This document shows, piece after piece, positions 17,886-27,397 of a stretch of 64,000 bases of DNA (its first letter is position 1; each line of letters begins with the position of its first letter). A program made the translations under genes and the position numbers. The notes beneath the pieces are model-generated. The model was not told the origin of the DNA, did not search any database, and worked only from the letters and a program-made list of their open reading frames with translations. The DNA is from Gillisia marina (GTDB taxonomy: Bacteria; Bacteroidota; Bacteroidia; Flavobacteriales; Flavobacteriaceae), in assembly GCF_000258765.1 (NCBI RefSeq), contig NZ_AJLT01000012.1, forward strand, positions 31,096 through 95,095, given 5' to 3'.

Positions 17886-19049
17886 TCATGAGCTAGATAA
17901 TAATAGATTACAAAAAAAAATAAAATACATAATCATTGATTTCTGGCGAATAATAATCCCAAGATTAGACATTACAAAAGTCATTGCGAAAGAAGTAATC
18001 AGAAATAAAGCTAAACTCATTTTCACGTTCATTGGAGCAAGTTTGATGAATTTAAAAAAGTCCAATTTCACGATTTTAAGAAATAATAGTATGTAAATTA
18101 GATTTTCCATAGAAACTATAACGCCTAAGATTCCGGGAGCATCAAAGAATAATGGTCTAAACCAGAAACTAAAGATTTTTTCTGGTAAAGAATAACCTGC
18201 CATATTCAATCCTGAGCCAGATTCACTAAGAGCATCTGCCCTATTTGAGGTAAACTTAAGAAAATCAAAGATTAGATCATTAGAATTTTCTAAATTCACT
18301 ACAGAAAGTATTGAGTTTTGAAGTAAAAACAAGCTTAATAGAAATATCCCTAATGCAATACCTTTATGTTTCCATGTAAACCTCCCTAAACCGGTCAAGA
18401 AGCCCAGGAGAAATCCTATTGATAAAATTAGAAAAATATGAGGACGAATATAAAAAACCAAGAGTGAACCAACTAATAAGGTAATAACTCTCTCTTTGGG
18501 TTTTGAAATTGCATAACCAAATAGCATTAATCCCAAGAAAATTAGCGCCCCTTTTCCCAAAGAAGCAGTCCAGAAATGCATATTAGGAAGAAAGAGAATA
18601 AGTGTGAGTAAATCCACTTTTTTAAAAACCTTTACATCCAAGGGAATGTTTTCCTTAAAAAATAAGTAGGCATAAACAAAACCCATAAATCCTACCCAGG
18701 TATAGAGAAGCATCATCATCTCGTAACTAAAACCAAAATAATTAATAAAAGGATAAGATACGAAATCTATAAAAGTGGTTTCGGTCCCTAAATAGTCGAG
18801 CCAGCCTTTGTTTCTATTTTGAGGAACACTATAATATCTTATCGAATCTGATGGATTAAAAAGTGCATAAATATAATAGATCACACCAAAGACCAAATGA
18901 TAAAGTGATAGTAGATTCATTAATTTTTTCTTAAAGAAAAAATGTCTTAATTGTAATTTGGAAAAGATGTGCTGATTAACAAAAAACAAAATCAACAGGA
19001 GTAAGATAACCTTTGATATATTGATAAAATGCAACGTAAGTACTTCCAT
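17886..19049 (-). CDS. Putative polysaccharide polymerase, EpsG/Wzy-like (copy 1)
   Basis: A polytopic inner-membrane protein of about 387 residues with some ten hydrophobic segments. A conserved stretch reads LFLPNMHFWTASLGKGAL (about residue 170). I start at the ATG at 19049 (MEVLTLHFINISKV) rather than the in-frame ATG at 19079. It has no enzyme signature; size, topology and position among glycosyltransferases suggest a Wzy/EpsG-type polymerase. It is clearly paralogous to the gene at 20432-21578, with shared blocks such as HFWTASLGKG, RPLFFD and NLGII.RQKSM near the C-terminus. It could also be an unrelated membrane-bound glycan-modifying enzyme. Confidence 0.65.
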   Translation of the reverse strand: MEVLTLHFINISKVILLLLILFFVNQHIFSKLQLRHFFFKKKLMNLLSLYHLVFGVIYYIYALFNPSDSIRYYSVPQNRNKGWLDYLGTETTFIDFVSYPFINYFGFSYEMMMLLYTWVGFMGFVYAYLFFKENIPLDVKVFKKVDLLTLILFLPNMHFWTASLGKGALIFLGLMLFGYAISKPKERVITLLVGSLLVFYIRPHIFLILSIGFLLGFLTGLGRFTWKHKGIALGIFLLSLFLLQNSILSVVNLENSNDLIFDFLKFTSNRADALSESGSGLNMAGYSLPEKIFSFWFRPLFFDAPGILGVIVSMENLIYILLFLKIVKLDFFKFIKLAPMNVKMSLALFLITSFAMTFVMSNLGIIIRQKSMIMYFIFFCNLLLSSS

Positions 19050-19268
19050 GCTTATGATATTGTATAAGCATCTCACCATACAATTATAAGACCGATTGGA
19101 TATAAATTTCTACAACACTTAAGGAATGCTGATAACAAACTATTCACCAGCATCTTGGGTTGTTTTCTATTTAAAATTACTTAACACACCTCATGGAACT
19201 TGATTAAAAAACCACAAAAAAAGTGTAGAAATATTACATAATAAGCAGCTAAGGATTGCTGCAATATT

Positions 19269-20330
19269 TTAAACTAAAGAGTTAAGTTCACTCATGGTTA
19301 AAGAGCCAAAATCATATTTATTTTGGCATTTTTTATAATGCTCAAGTAATTTCCTTAAATCGGATATATTTTCTTCAGGATTATTTCCAAAATTATGTGG
19401 ATGCCACCATAAATGATAAATTTCATTATTTTTAGCGGCATGTGTCATTTCAGATATAATCCTATTTAATTTTAAATTATTAAGAATCTTATGCTTGGAA
19501 TAAGGTCGCAACAACCTACTTGCTTTTTGAGACAGCGGTATTCCATCTATTTTATTTAATTCCTTAACCCTATAAGATTTGTTGTTGGAGCCAAAGTATG
19601 CATCACCAGTACGAAAAAGTCTATTCTTAAGCGAAGTGCTTTGCGTATCCTTCCAATACCAGTCTGTCGGATTGGAGCGTACATTCTTTATACCAAATTC
19701 ATAACAAACTTTTAAATAAGATTCATTGAATTGGTTTCTGGGAAAAACAAGGGATTTAAGTTCAATACCCATAGCTTTTGCCATTGATATTGATTTCTCC
19801 AAGTCAGCTTTAAATGATGCCAGAGTTTGTCCGTCCTCTAAGCAATAATAATGTGAATACGTATGAGTACCTATTTCTTGGTTGGCAGTATTATTAATTT
19901 GCGAAATAAGATCTTTTGCAAAACATGATTGAGCGGACAACTCAGGTTTTAATGAATCCCCGTATTTATATGCTGAAAGAGAAGAATTAACATAGTCGGG
20001 AACTCGACTAGGCTTATTTGCTTCCCATTCCTCAAAGTCCCTATTAAACAACATCCCTACAGTTGCCCATGTACAATGGATATTGTATTCAAGAAATAGC
20101 TTTAAAATTTCAGGAATTATCTTTCTTGTATTTTCAAAATAAGTTTTCTTATCGTTATGATCAACCTTATCAAACACACCCCAAATCAATTCAAAATCCA
20201 ATGATATTACTAAAAAACCATTATTGTTTATTTGTTGATTTGCTGTTTTGTTCATGGTTTGATTCGATAATTCAAGATTCATTGATTTGTTAACTTGTTG
20301 ACTTGCTAATTCGAGATTTTCACTCTTCAC
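19269..20330 (-). CDS. Polysaccharide deacetylase (NodB-like)
   Basis: Putative de-N-acetylase of the carbohydrate esterase 4/NodB fold. LVISLDFELIWGVFDKVD (about residue 40) holds the catalytic/metal Asp. Other landmarks are HCTWATVGMLFNRD, EIGTHTYSHYYC (metal His-x3-His), SLVFPRNQF and IYHLWWHPHNFG near the end. No signal peptide. The first 33 or so residues are not domain: they are encoded by a degenerate octamer repeat (20231-20317) and read as Asn/Gln-rich, so the true start may be one of the internal ATGs. Flanked by the two polymerase paralogues, it may trim acetyl groups from the glycan or its lipid-linked precursor. Confidence 0.8.
   Translation of the reverse strand: MKSENLELASQQVNKSMNLELSNQTMNKTANQQINNNGFLVISLDFELIWGVFDKVDHNDKKTYFENTRKIIPEILKLFLEYNIHCTWATVGMLFNRDFEEWEANKPSRVPDYVNSSLSAYKYGDSLKPELSAQSCFAKDLISQINNTANQEIGTHTYSHYYCLEDGQTLASFKADLEKSISMAKAMGIELKSLVFPRNQFNESYLKVCYEFGIKNVRSNPTDWYWKDTQSTSLKNRLFRTGDAYFGSNNKSYRVKELNKIDGIPLSQKASRLLRPYSKHKILNNLKLNRIISEMTHAAKNNEIYHLWWHPHNFGNNPEENISDLRKLLEHYKKCQNKYDFGSLTMSELNSLV
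20231..20317. repeat. Degenerate tandem octamer repeat (about 11 units, TTTGTTGA-like)
   Basis: Successive octamers can be laid out as TTTGTTGA, TTTGCTGT, TTTGTTCA, TGGTTTGA, TTCGATAA, TTCAAGA (7), TTCATTGA, TTTGTTAA, CTTGTTGA, CTTGCTAA and TTCGAGAT. The array is 87 bp and lies in the 5' end of the deacetylase gene (codons about 5-33). A unit gain or loss would change the reading frame. The units have diverged, so slippage would be rarer than in a perfect repeat. Confidence 0.7.
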
Positions 20331-20431
20331 ACTTACCTTTTAATTTTTCCCTGCTTCAAATCGCCACAACATTTTCTTTCATCAATTCAATTTCCCCTGT
20401 GCGTTTCAACTTCCTAAATCTCATAATCTTA

Positions 20432-21578
20432 TCATATTTTTTCTGAGCTAGATAATAATAGATCACAAAAAAACGCAAAATACATCACCATTGATTTTTG
20501 CCTCATAATGATTCCAAGGTTGGACATAATAAAAGTCATCGCAAAGGAAGACAGCAGAAAAACTACCAGACTCATTTTAACAACTACTTCACTTTTAAAT
20601 AAAAATTTTATGAAATTTATATTTAAAATTTTAAAAAACAGAAAAAGGTATAATAAATTTTCAAACGATATAATTAAACTCAAAAATCCGCCAGAATCAA
20701 AAAATAAGGGCCTAAACCAGAAGGTAAAAAGTTTTAACGGAAGGGGATAAGATGAAATGTCTACCCCGGAACCTGATTCGCTTAACCCCTCAGCACGCGT
20801 TTCGCTAAAATTTTCGAAATCGCCAATAACATTATCTGAATCCTCTAGGCCTACTACATTTAAGATTTGATCTTGTGCAATCAACAATCCACCGACGAGA
20901 ATTATATAAACCATTAATTTTTTCCAAAAAGCAATTTTTTCCTTTCCGCTCATATATCCTAATACAATTCCTACAGCAACAAATAAAAAGACATGAGGCC
21001 GCACAAAATATATTATCAATAGTGCAAAGATTAATTTATACATTCTTTCTTTAGGCTTATTAATCGCATAAGCAAATAACATCAATCCAAAGAAGATAAT
21101 AGATCCTTTACCTAAGGATGCAGTCCAAAAATGCATATTTGGTAAAAATAGAATTAAATACAAAAAATCAAAAAACTTAAAAACTTTTATTTTAACAGTG
21201 ATATTCTCCCTAAAAAAAAGATAGGCATAAATGAATCCCAAAAATCCAAACCAGCCAAACAAAACCATCATCATTTCATAGTTAAAACCTAGAAACCTGA
21301 CAAAGGGATATGTAATAAACTCTATAAAAGTTGTACCGGCGCCAAAAGATTCAGACCAAACAAAATCACTTTTTAAGGGTCTAAAATAATAACCTTTTGA
21401 ATCGGAAGGGTTAAAAGATATATATATATAGTATATGATACCAAAAACTACATGGTAAAAAAATAAAATATTAATTATTTTAATATCAAAGAAATTATGT
21501 TGCTTTTTAAGTTTACGACAAATTATTTGTGTTACGCCGAAAAGAAATAATAATAAAAAAAAGTAATTCTATTATCAT
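20432..21578 (-). CDS. Putative polysaccharide polymerase, EpsG/Wzy-like (copy 2, frameshifted as sequenced)
   Basis: A polytopic membrane protein paralogous to the 17886-19049 gene (shared FLPNMHFWTASLGKG, SGSG, FWFRPLFFD, SNLGIIMRQKSM). The ORF that is open from an ATG begins only at 21274, but the same frame stays open upstream through the homologous N-terminus (VVFGIIYYIYISFNPSDS). It is broken only at the A8 run 21555-21562. Removing one base joins it to an ATG at 21576-21578 (MIIELLFLLLFLFGV), giving 381 residues, similar to copy 1. That start sits 1 bp after the stop of the GNAT gene, as expected in an operon. Polymerase function is inferred. Confidence 0.65.
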
Positions 21579-21579
21579 T

Positions 21580-22512
21580 TTAAAATAATTCTAAATCACC
21601 TAAATGATAATTCCATTGATTTAAATTTTTGGGATTCAAACCTTCCATTTTTTCAATCAATGTCTTAATTACCAAAATTGGTCCAAGTTTTAAACTAAAC
21701 TTGAATTTGAAAATATCTAATCTTGGGCTAAAAGTAATAATATTGGCTCCTTTGCTCTTGGCGAATGATATAATAATTTCTTCTATCTCCCTACGCGCAT
21801 TCCGTTCAAAAAAGATGCATTCTGAAATTCTTAATTCATTGAAATTAGAATGTTTTTTTTCATAAAAAGCGATAAAATAATCCTCAGAAAAATAGCATTG
21901 ATAATCCTGAAGTGGATTTTGAATATATCTCCACAGTAAATATTCAGGGGATTTAGGAATGAAAATTCTATTTCTTCTACTATTAATTTTGTTGCTTTCG
22001 TTCGTTAAGTTACTTACAATACTTAAATCTTTAGCTTTTGGTAAATTAAAATGTGGTTTCCTTTTAAACTGTGGTATTAATGGCTTGAAGCTAACATTTA
22101 TGTTATCAACTTTTTTCCATCCTAATTTTAGGTTGCCAGGCAAACTTTTTTCATTAGGAGTATTAAAAATAAAAAAAAAACCTCTTTCGCTTGCATTATC
22201 TACTGCCATTTTATTCATCTTATTGAATACTCCTACACCCTGATAATCAGGTAGAACCCCAGTATCTACAGCTCTAAAAGTTTTGAATTCCTTAGAATGA
22301 TTTAATCTCCAATCAAATCGCATTAACGCACGAACTCCAATAATTTTACCTTCTTCTTTAGCTACGATAATTAGAGATTCTCCAAAAGGATTTAAAAAGT
22401 GCTTATATTTCCAAATTTCGGCAGACTTAGGTAGTTTGCCCGCTCCTAAACTTTTTTTAAGAACCGTAACTATTTCCTCTGTATCTTCTAATTTTCCTAT
22501 AAGAAATTCCAT
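21580..22512 (-). CDS. GNAT-family acyltransferase
   Basis: A 310-residue cytoplasmic protein with a GNAT fold in its first half. ESLIIVAKEEGKIIGVRALM and VDTGVLPDYQGVGVFNKMNK match the strand 4 and acyl-CoA pyrophosphate-binding loop. FIFNTPNEKSLPGNLKLGW follows. The second half resembles a second, degenerate GNAT/FemAB-like lobe. Such proteins occur in flavobacterial polysaccharide loci and probably acylate a sugar amine or hydroxyl, but the substrate is unknown. It lies 4 bp after a GT4 gene and 1 bp before the second polymerase copy. Confidence 0.72.
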   Translation of the reverse strand: MEFLIGKLEDTEEIVTVLKKSLGAGKLPKSAEIWKYKHFLNPFGESLIIVAKEEGKIIGVRALMRFDWRLNHSKEFKTFRAVDTGVLPDYQGVGVFNKMNKMAVDNASERGFFFIFNTPNEKSLPGNLKLGWKKVDNINVSFKPLIPQFKRKPHFNLPKAKDLSIVSNLTNESNKINSRRNRIFIPKSPEYLLWRYIQNPLQDYQCYFSEDYFIAFYEKKHSNFNELRISECIFFERNARREIEEIIISFAKSKGANIITFSPRLDIFKFKFSLKLGPILVIKTLIEKMEGLNPKNLNQWNYHLGDLELF

Positions 22513-22516
22513 ATAT

Positions 22517-23632
22517 TTAAAGCTGAACTATATCCGTATACAGTAATTCTAATTCAGAAACCATTCTGGTCATACTAAACTTATCCAAAACTCGATTTCT
22601 TGAGTTAGCTTTTAAAATATTTAATTTTGACTTATTTTTTAACAATGTTCCTACCATATCTGGTAATTCCTGCCAATTATCTACATCACAAATTAAACCA
22701 TCTTGATGGTTTCGAATCACCTCCTTAATTCCACCCGCGTTTGTAGCAACAACTGCACACTCCATACTCATTGCTTCTAACATAGCGACAGGAAGCCCTT
22801 CAAAAGAAGACGTCATCATAAAAACATCCATTGCAGATAAGTAAGGCTTTACATCTATTTGTAATCCAGGAAGAAAGATCTTATTTTCAAGATTTAAATC
22901 AATGAGCTTTTCTTTTATTTCTTTTTCTAGCGGTCCGAAGCCTACCAAAATACCATATACATTATCAGAATTCGAAATAATTTCGCTCATACATATAAGC
23001 CACTCAGATAGTCTTTTTTGAAATCTAAAAACAGCTATATTTCCTATTATAATGCTATCTTCAGGGATTCCTAGGCTTTGTTTCAATCCTAAACCAAGAT
23101 CCGCGTTTCTTTTAAAGTACTGAGTATTAACACCATTTGGAATTGTAACAACTTCAATTTTTGGATTAATATTTATCTTAATTGATTGAGTAACATCATC
23201 TGAAACCCCAATAGCCTTTGACTGCCAGTTATAGGTATATTGGTTAAGATATTTCGTTATAGAGTGATACCTTTCTTGAAGATTATGTTCTGTATAAATT
23301 ACAGGAACATTTGTGAATTTATGAATTATTCGTCCTGCAAATCCAGCCCAAGGAAGATGACAATGAATCAATTTGATGTTATTGTTTTTTACATAATTGA
23401 TGAGCTCCGGAATTTTCCTTATAATATGAATATTATTAGTAGCTTCGACACAACTAATAATCCCACCATTTTTTTCTATAGCGGTGACCATTTGATCTTT
23501 CCATGGTAAAAAATAAATATAGTGGAAAGAAAATTTCTCCTTATTATGAATTTTTAAAGTTTCAGGCAACAGCATTTCTGCTCCACCTCTACCCAATGAT
23601 TTGATTAAGTGTAAAATTTTAATTTTCTCCAA
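22517..23632 (-). CDS. GT4 glycosyltransferase
   Basis: A 371-residue GT-B retaining glycosyltransferase. The N-terminal acceptor side has HLIKSLGRGGAEMLLPE and IHCHLPWAGFAGRI. The donor side has IGNIAVFRFQKRLSEWL and the E-x7-E motif within SSFEGLPVAMLEAMSMECAV. Full length and intact. Its stop and the neighbouring starts are separated by only 4-6 bp, so it is in the same transcript as the flanking GT4 and GNAT genes. Donor and linkage are not predictable. Confidence 0.87.
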   Translation of the reverse strand: MEKIKILHLIKSLGRGGAEMLLPETLKIHNKEKFSFHYIYFLPWKDQMVTAIEKNGGIISCVEATNNIHIIRKIPELINYVKNNNIKLIHCHLPWAGFAGRIIHKFTNVPVIYTEHNLQERYHSITKYLNQYTYNWQSKAIGVSDDVTQSIKININPKIEVVTIPNGVNTQYFKRNADLGLGLKQSLGIPEDSIIIGNIAVFRFQKRLSEWLICMSEIISNSDNVYGILVGFGPLEKEIKEKLIDLNLENKIFLPGLQIDVKPYLSAMDVFMMTSSFEGLPVAMLEAMSMECAVVATNAGGIKEVIRNHQDGLICDVDNWQELPDMVGTLLKNKSKLNILKANSRNRVLDKFSMTRMVSELELLYTDIVQL

Positions 23633-23638
23633 TTCCTA

Positions 23639-24731
23639 TTATTCTAAACATTTAAAATATATTTCCTCGAATCTCTTTGCGATTTTTATATTTAAAAAGC
23701 GACTCGAAACCATTTCCTTGGCATTTTTTTTAAATAGATTTACTTTTTCTGGCTTTTCAATTGATTCAAAAATGCATCGTAAAAATTCTTTCTCATTATT
23801 TTTAGTTACCAACCAACCTGTTTCGTTGTTAATTACTACCTCCTCAACACCACCTACTCTATAGGCCACCACCGGGACTTCTGCATACATAGCTTCTAAA
23901 ATAACGGCAGGTAAACCTTCAATTAGACTAGGTAGTAAAAAGCCATCACAATTATACAAAATTTCTAAAACATCAGTTCTATACTCTAAAAAATGAACAT
24001 TATTGTTTATTTTTTTTTCTTTCACCAAATGCTTTATCTCTTGCATTAAATATCCCTTACCAATTAAAAGTAATTGAGTTTTCGGATACTTTTCAAGAAC
24101 TTTTTCAAAAACACGAATTAATCCTGAATGATTTTTCTCCGGCACAAAACTTCCTATGTGGCAGAACACATTGCTATTTTTATCTATAGCATCAAAAAGT
24201 AAAGGAGTTTTCTTAATTATCTGATCTTCGACACCTATCTCAACGGTGGTAATTTTATTTTCGGGATACCTAAAAATTTGCACAAAATCCTTTTCACACT
24301 CTTTACTTACAGAGATTACAAAATCCAGTTTAGATATATAAAAATAGTTTAATGTTTTTATATATCTCGATTTTATAAAATCACCCATTTTATTTGCATT
24401 TCGATAAATCAATGGAACTTTAATGTTGAACATAAGTTTTGTGCTTACCACAAATTTCAAAGTATCTGCTGCGTTTGCCTGAATGACTGAAGGCTGAAAT
24501 TCAGTTATTATCTTATAAAAAAAATTTCCACGCAACTACATCATAAAATCTATTCGAAATATCTCTGTTCAATTTTATAATCTCTCCATTAAAAGGTAGT
24601 TCTGCATCTCCAGAGAAAATACTGATAATAATCACCTCATGTCCCAAGTCCATTAAGTGATTTGATAATTGACAGGCAAATATTTCAGCTCCTCTTAATT
24701 GAGGTTTTTGTACAACTTGAATAATTTTCAA
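23639..24731 (-). CDS. GT4 glycosyltransferase (frameshifted as sequenced)
   Basis: Two frames (24513-24731 and 23639-24535) make one glycosyltransferase. The N-terminal piece begins MKIIQVVQKPQLRGAEIFAC and ends within an A8 run at 24517-24524. Removing one base gives VAWKFFYKIITEFQPSVIQANAAD-type continuity and a 363-residue protein. The C-terminal half has FCHIGSFVPEKNHSGLI and PSLIEGLPAVILEAMYAE (E-x7-E). It starts 9 bp after the next GT4 gene's stop and ends 6 bp before the following GT4 gene. If the frameshift is real the enzyme would lose its catalytic half. Confidence 0.82.
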
Positions 24732-24740
24732 AATAATTTT

Positions 24741-25973
24741 TTATTTTTCTATTCCTAGAATTTCACATACCCTATTTAATTCATGAACCCAAGATCCCTC
24801 AGCATGAAACCAATGAAGGGCATTGTGCTCAAGTGTTTGTTTTAATAATTCGTTAGAAATTAAGAGTAACATCTTATTGGCTAAATCATTAACTTCACCT
24901 GGTTTATACATTAACACATCTTTTCCATCACCGAAATTAGATGATAAATCTCCTGCATTTGGTACAATTACGGCCTTTCCTAAGGCTAAGTACTCTCTTA
25001 ATTTTAGCGGTGAATAGTGAAATCCTTCAGCAGATTTAGCACTTACTAGACATATATCAAAATTTGAGACGTAGTCTGGCACCTTCACAAACTTTTTCCT
25101 ACCAACAAAAATGACATTTTCTTCCAAATTTAATTCCGTTACAAGATGTTTAATTTTATCAAATTCTTGACCATCTCCTACCAAAATTAGAATAGCGTTT
25201 GGAGTTTTATCTTTTACTAATTTAAATGCTTTTACCACGCTATCTAAGCCATGAAAATTTCGGAAACTTCCTGTCCAACCGAACACAATCTTCCCTTTTA
25301 AGTTGTATTTTTCAGAAATTCTACTATTTTTTACTTCAGGATTAAATAATAAAGAGTCAACTCTATTGGGCGTTACTAGAACTTTATCTTCATTAATACC
25401 CATTGAAATTACTTTATATTTTATTTCCTGGCTAACGCAGCATATTAAATCAGCATTTTCTAAGGATTTAGCTTCAATATTTTTTTCTAACCAATTACCC
25501 CATAGAGGGCGTTTTACTCCCCACTTCTTAGCTTCCCAAACAGCTAGTGCCTCTACAGAAATAATAAAGGGAACATTTAATTTTTCAGCAATTTTATGAC
25601 CAGGACCAGGGAATAAATCATGCCTTTCCCAGACAAATTTTACATTTTTGTTCTTAAGAAATTTGTTCTCTTCAACCGGCCATACTCTAGGTTTAGAATT
25701 TTTTAATTTAAAATCCTTGTAAGCTGTTATTAAAAATTCTGGGATAAATTTTCTTATTTTTTTTGGTTTTTTTGAAGTTGTAGCATCTTTGTTTCCTTTT
25801 GGGAATTCAATTGATTCTTTTGGACTAAATATCCCGTCTGTGGTTGCCACATAACTAGTTCCGAAAATTTCTCCTGCTGCACCTGCCCATCCGGAAGCAG
25901 TGATCCATCCTGCTTCATTCCCTTTCCATTCATCACTACCTCTTGGCACAATAAATAAAGCTGTATTTTCCAT
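24741..25973 (-). CDS. GT4-like glycosyltransferase
   Basis: A 410-residue GT-B protein. The N-terminus (GSDEWKGNEAGWITASGWA) is unusual and not that of common GT4 enzymes. The C-terminal half is typical: KIVFGWTGSFRNFHGLD, NAILILVGDGQE, and SAEGFHYSPLKLREYLALGKAVIVP in place of the usual EGFP-E motif. FVWERHDLFPGPGHKIA probably lines the acceptor site. It lies between the GT29-like gene and another GT4 in one operon. Specificity unknown. Confidence 0.82.
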   Translation of the reverse strand: MENTALFIVPRGSDEWKGNEAGWITASGWAGAAGEIFGTSYVATTDGIFSPKESIEFPKGNKDATTSKKPKKIRKFIPEFLITAYKDFKLKNSKPRVWPVEENKFLKNKNVKFVWERHDLFPGPGHKIAEKLNVPFIISVEALAVWEAKKWGVKRPLWGNWLEKNIEAKSLENADLICCVSQEIKYKVISMGINEDKVLVTPNRVDSLLFNPEVKNSRISEKYNLKGKIVFGWTGSFRNFHGLDSVVKAFKLVKDKTPNAILILVGDGQEFDKIKHLVTELNLEENVIFVGRKKFVKVPDYVSNFDICLVSAKSAEGFHYSPLKLREYLALGKAVIVPNAGDLSSNFGDGKDVLMYKPGEVNDLANKMLLLISNELLKQTLEHNALHWFHAEGSWVHELNRVCEILGIEK

Positions 25974-26039
25974 ACTAAATATTGATTGGTAAATATCTCA
26001 TAAACAAAAAATAAATTAAAATAAATTAAAAATCATTTA

Positions 26040-26780
26040 TCAAAAATTTCCATAGCGCTTGACGATATCCTCTAAATCTGGATCCATCTCTATAGGAATA
26101 CGATTCTTGTTCTTATTGAATTGTCTTAAAAATTCTGCAAGTTCCAGATCAGGATTATGCAAACCTTGTTTTTCTATAAACTTGAAATTTTTTTCTACAT
26201 CTTTCAAATTATCCCTGTAATCATCCGCATATGGAGTTTTGAAGAAAGTAAAACCACTAATATAAAGTTTCGAACAATTAGAATTAAGAACTGTGTACAA
26301 CGCTGAAAAACCAACGGTTGGAATGAACGAATTTAAATTCTTTGTAATAGACTTATATAATATATAAGGTAAATAATAGGTGACTATTTCAGTTAAATTT
26401 CTCTTGTAATAGTTCCATTGAATTCTAAGACCTCTTATATTCGAGTTAGGGTTAACTAAAAATTTGTTATTTTGAGCTTGAAGAATTTCCAAATCTATTG
26501 GTCCCCCACCACTTTCCGAAAATTCAAAAAATGAATGAAATAAGATATCTGTTCTAGTCCCCACAAAACGTTTTTTATTTTCATCCAACTTTATGGCACC
26601 ACGATTTACACGTATAATATAATCAAAACTGTCTATATAACTTCCTAACTCCTTTTTAAACGCCGAATCAGCAGCACCAATAACTGCAACAGATTTGTTT
26701 TTTACAATTTTATCAAGATGAAATACTTTGGTATTTGAAAGAAAAAGTTTTAATCCCTTTAGGCTATTTAATAAATTCAT
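26040..26780 (-). CDS. GT29-like (sialyltransferase-like) glycosyltransferase
   Basis: A 246-residue protein, taking the ATG at 26780 (MNLLNSLKGLKL) rather than the one at 26810. It carries a set of motifs resembling eukaryotic-type sialyltransferases (GT29). An L-motif-like block is SVAVIGAADS followed by GSYIDSFDYIIRVNRG and GTRTDIL (residues 30-80). An S-motif-like block is IPTVGFSALYTVLNS ending in LYISGF (153-177). H208-x4-E213 corresponds to the VS motif. Bacterial members are few. It overlaps the HAD phosphatase end by 17 bp and follows a CMP-sugar synthetase, so a CMP-activated acidic sugar is a sensible donor. This is inferred from motifs only. Confidence 0.65.
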   Translation of the reverse strand: MNLLNSLKGLKLFLSNTKVFHLDKIVKNKSVAVIGAADSAFKKELGSYIDSFDYIIRVNRGAIKLDENKKRFVGTRTDILFHSFFEFSESGGGPIDLEILQAQNNKFLVNPNSNIRGLRIQWNYYKRNLTEIVTYYLPYILYKSITKNLNSFIPTVGFSALYTVLNSNCSKLYISGFTFFKTPYADDYRDNLKDVEKNFKFIEKQGLHNPDLELAEFLRQFNKNKNRIPIEMDPDLEDIVKRYGNF

Positions 26781-27397
26781 GAGTGATTGAGTTAAAATAA
26801 AAATTACCAACTTTTAGTAAATCTAAATTATTGTAGCCAGCGAAGGAAATATTATTTCGATCTGCAGCCTCGAAATCATTTATTGAATCTCCAATCAACA
26901 GTGTTTCTTTAGGAATATAATTGTGTTGTTTTAAAATAGTATCTACAAGTTGAATTTTTGGTGTGGGTGAACCATGAATGGATTTAAAAAAAAAACTGAA
27001 TATCTAATTTTTCACACAGAAACCTCAATTCATTCTGATCTGAACCCGAAACTATATGCATGTCATAATTCAAGTAGTTTTCTTTTAAAAATTTTACAGA
27101 ATCTTCAATTAATAAATTCTTATCAATTAAACGACTCTTCATATATTCTGAAAATTTAGTGGCGAAGATTTTGATTTTTTCTTCTGAAACTTCTTCTCTT
27201 CTAACTACTTCAAAAAAATATCTAAATTTAACATACCGAGATAAACCACCATTCTCGTGATGGAATTTCATTAAAACATTTACTTCTTCATTTGGAAATT
27301 CCTGAAGACAGTGAACAAAACCTGCGTCTCTTATATCTGAGGAGTTCAAAATCACGCCATCAAAATCCCATAGTATATTTTTAAATGATCTATTCAA
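26764..27397 (-). CDS. HAD-family phosphatase (frameshifted as sequenced)
   Basis: Putative sugar-phosphate phosphatase. NILWDFDGVILNSS (residues 8-21) holds the nucleophile DxD-like motif, a helical cap follows, and MHIVSGSDQNEL is motif II. The open frame stops at 26984 within an A10 run (26986-26995). Removing one base continues as FKSIHGSPTPKIQLVDTI and reaches motif IV, LIGDSINDFEAA, then a stop at 26764, giving 210 residues. Its start overlaps the cytidylyltransferase stop by 8 bp. In NeuA/KdsC-type pathways such a phosphatase removes phosphate from an ulosonate-9- or -8-phosphate, which fits its neighbours. Confidence 0.8.

Noticed and set aside
20231..20317. CRISPR array
   Set aside because: Units are 8 bp, degenerate and contiguous, without spacers.
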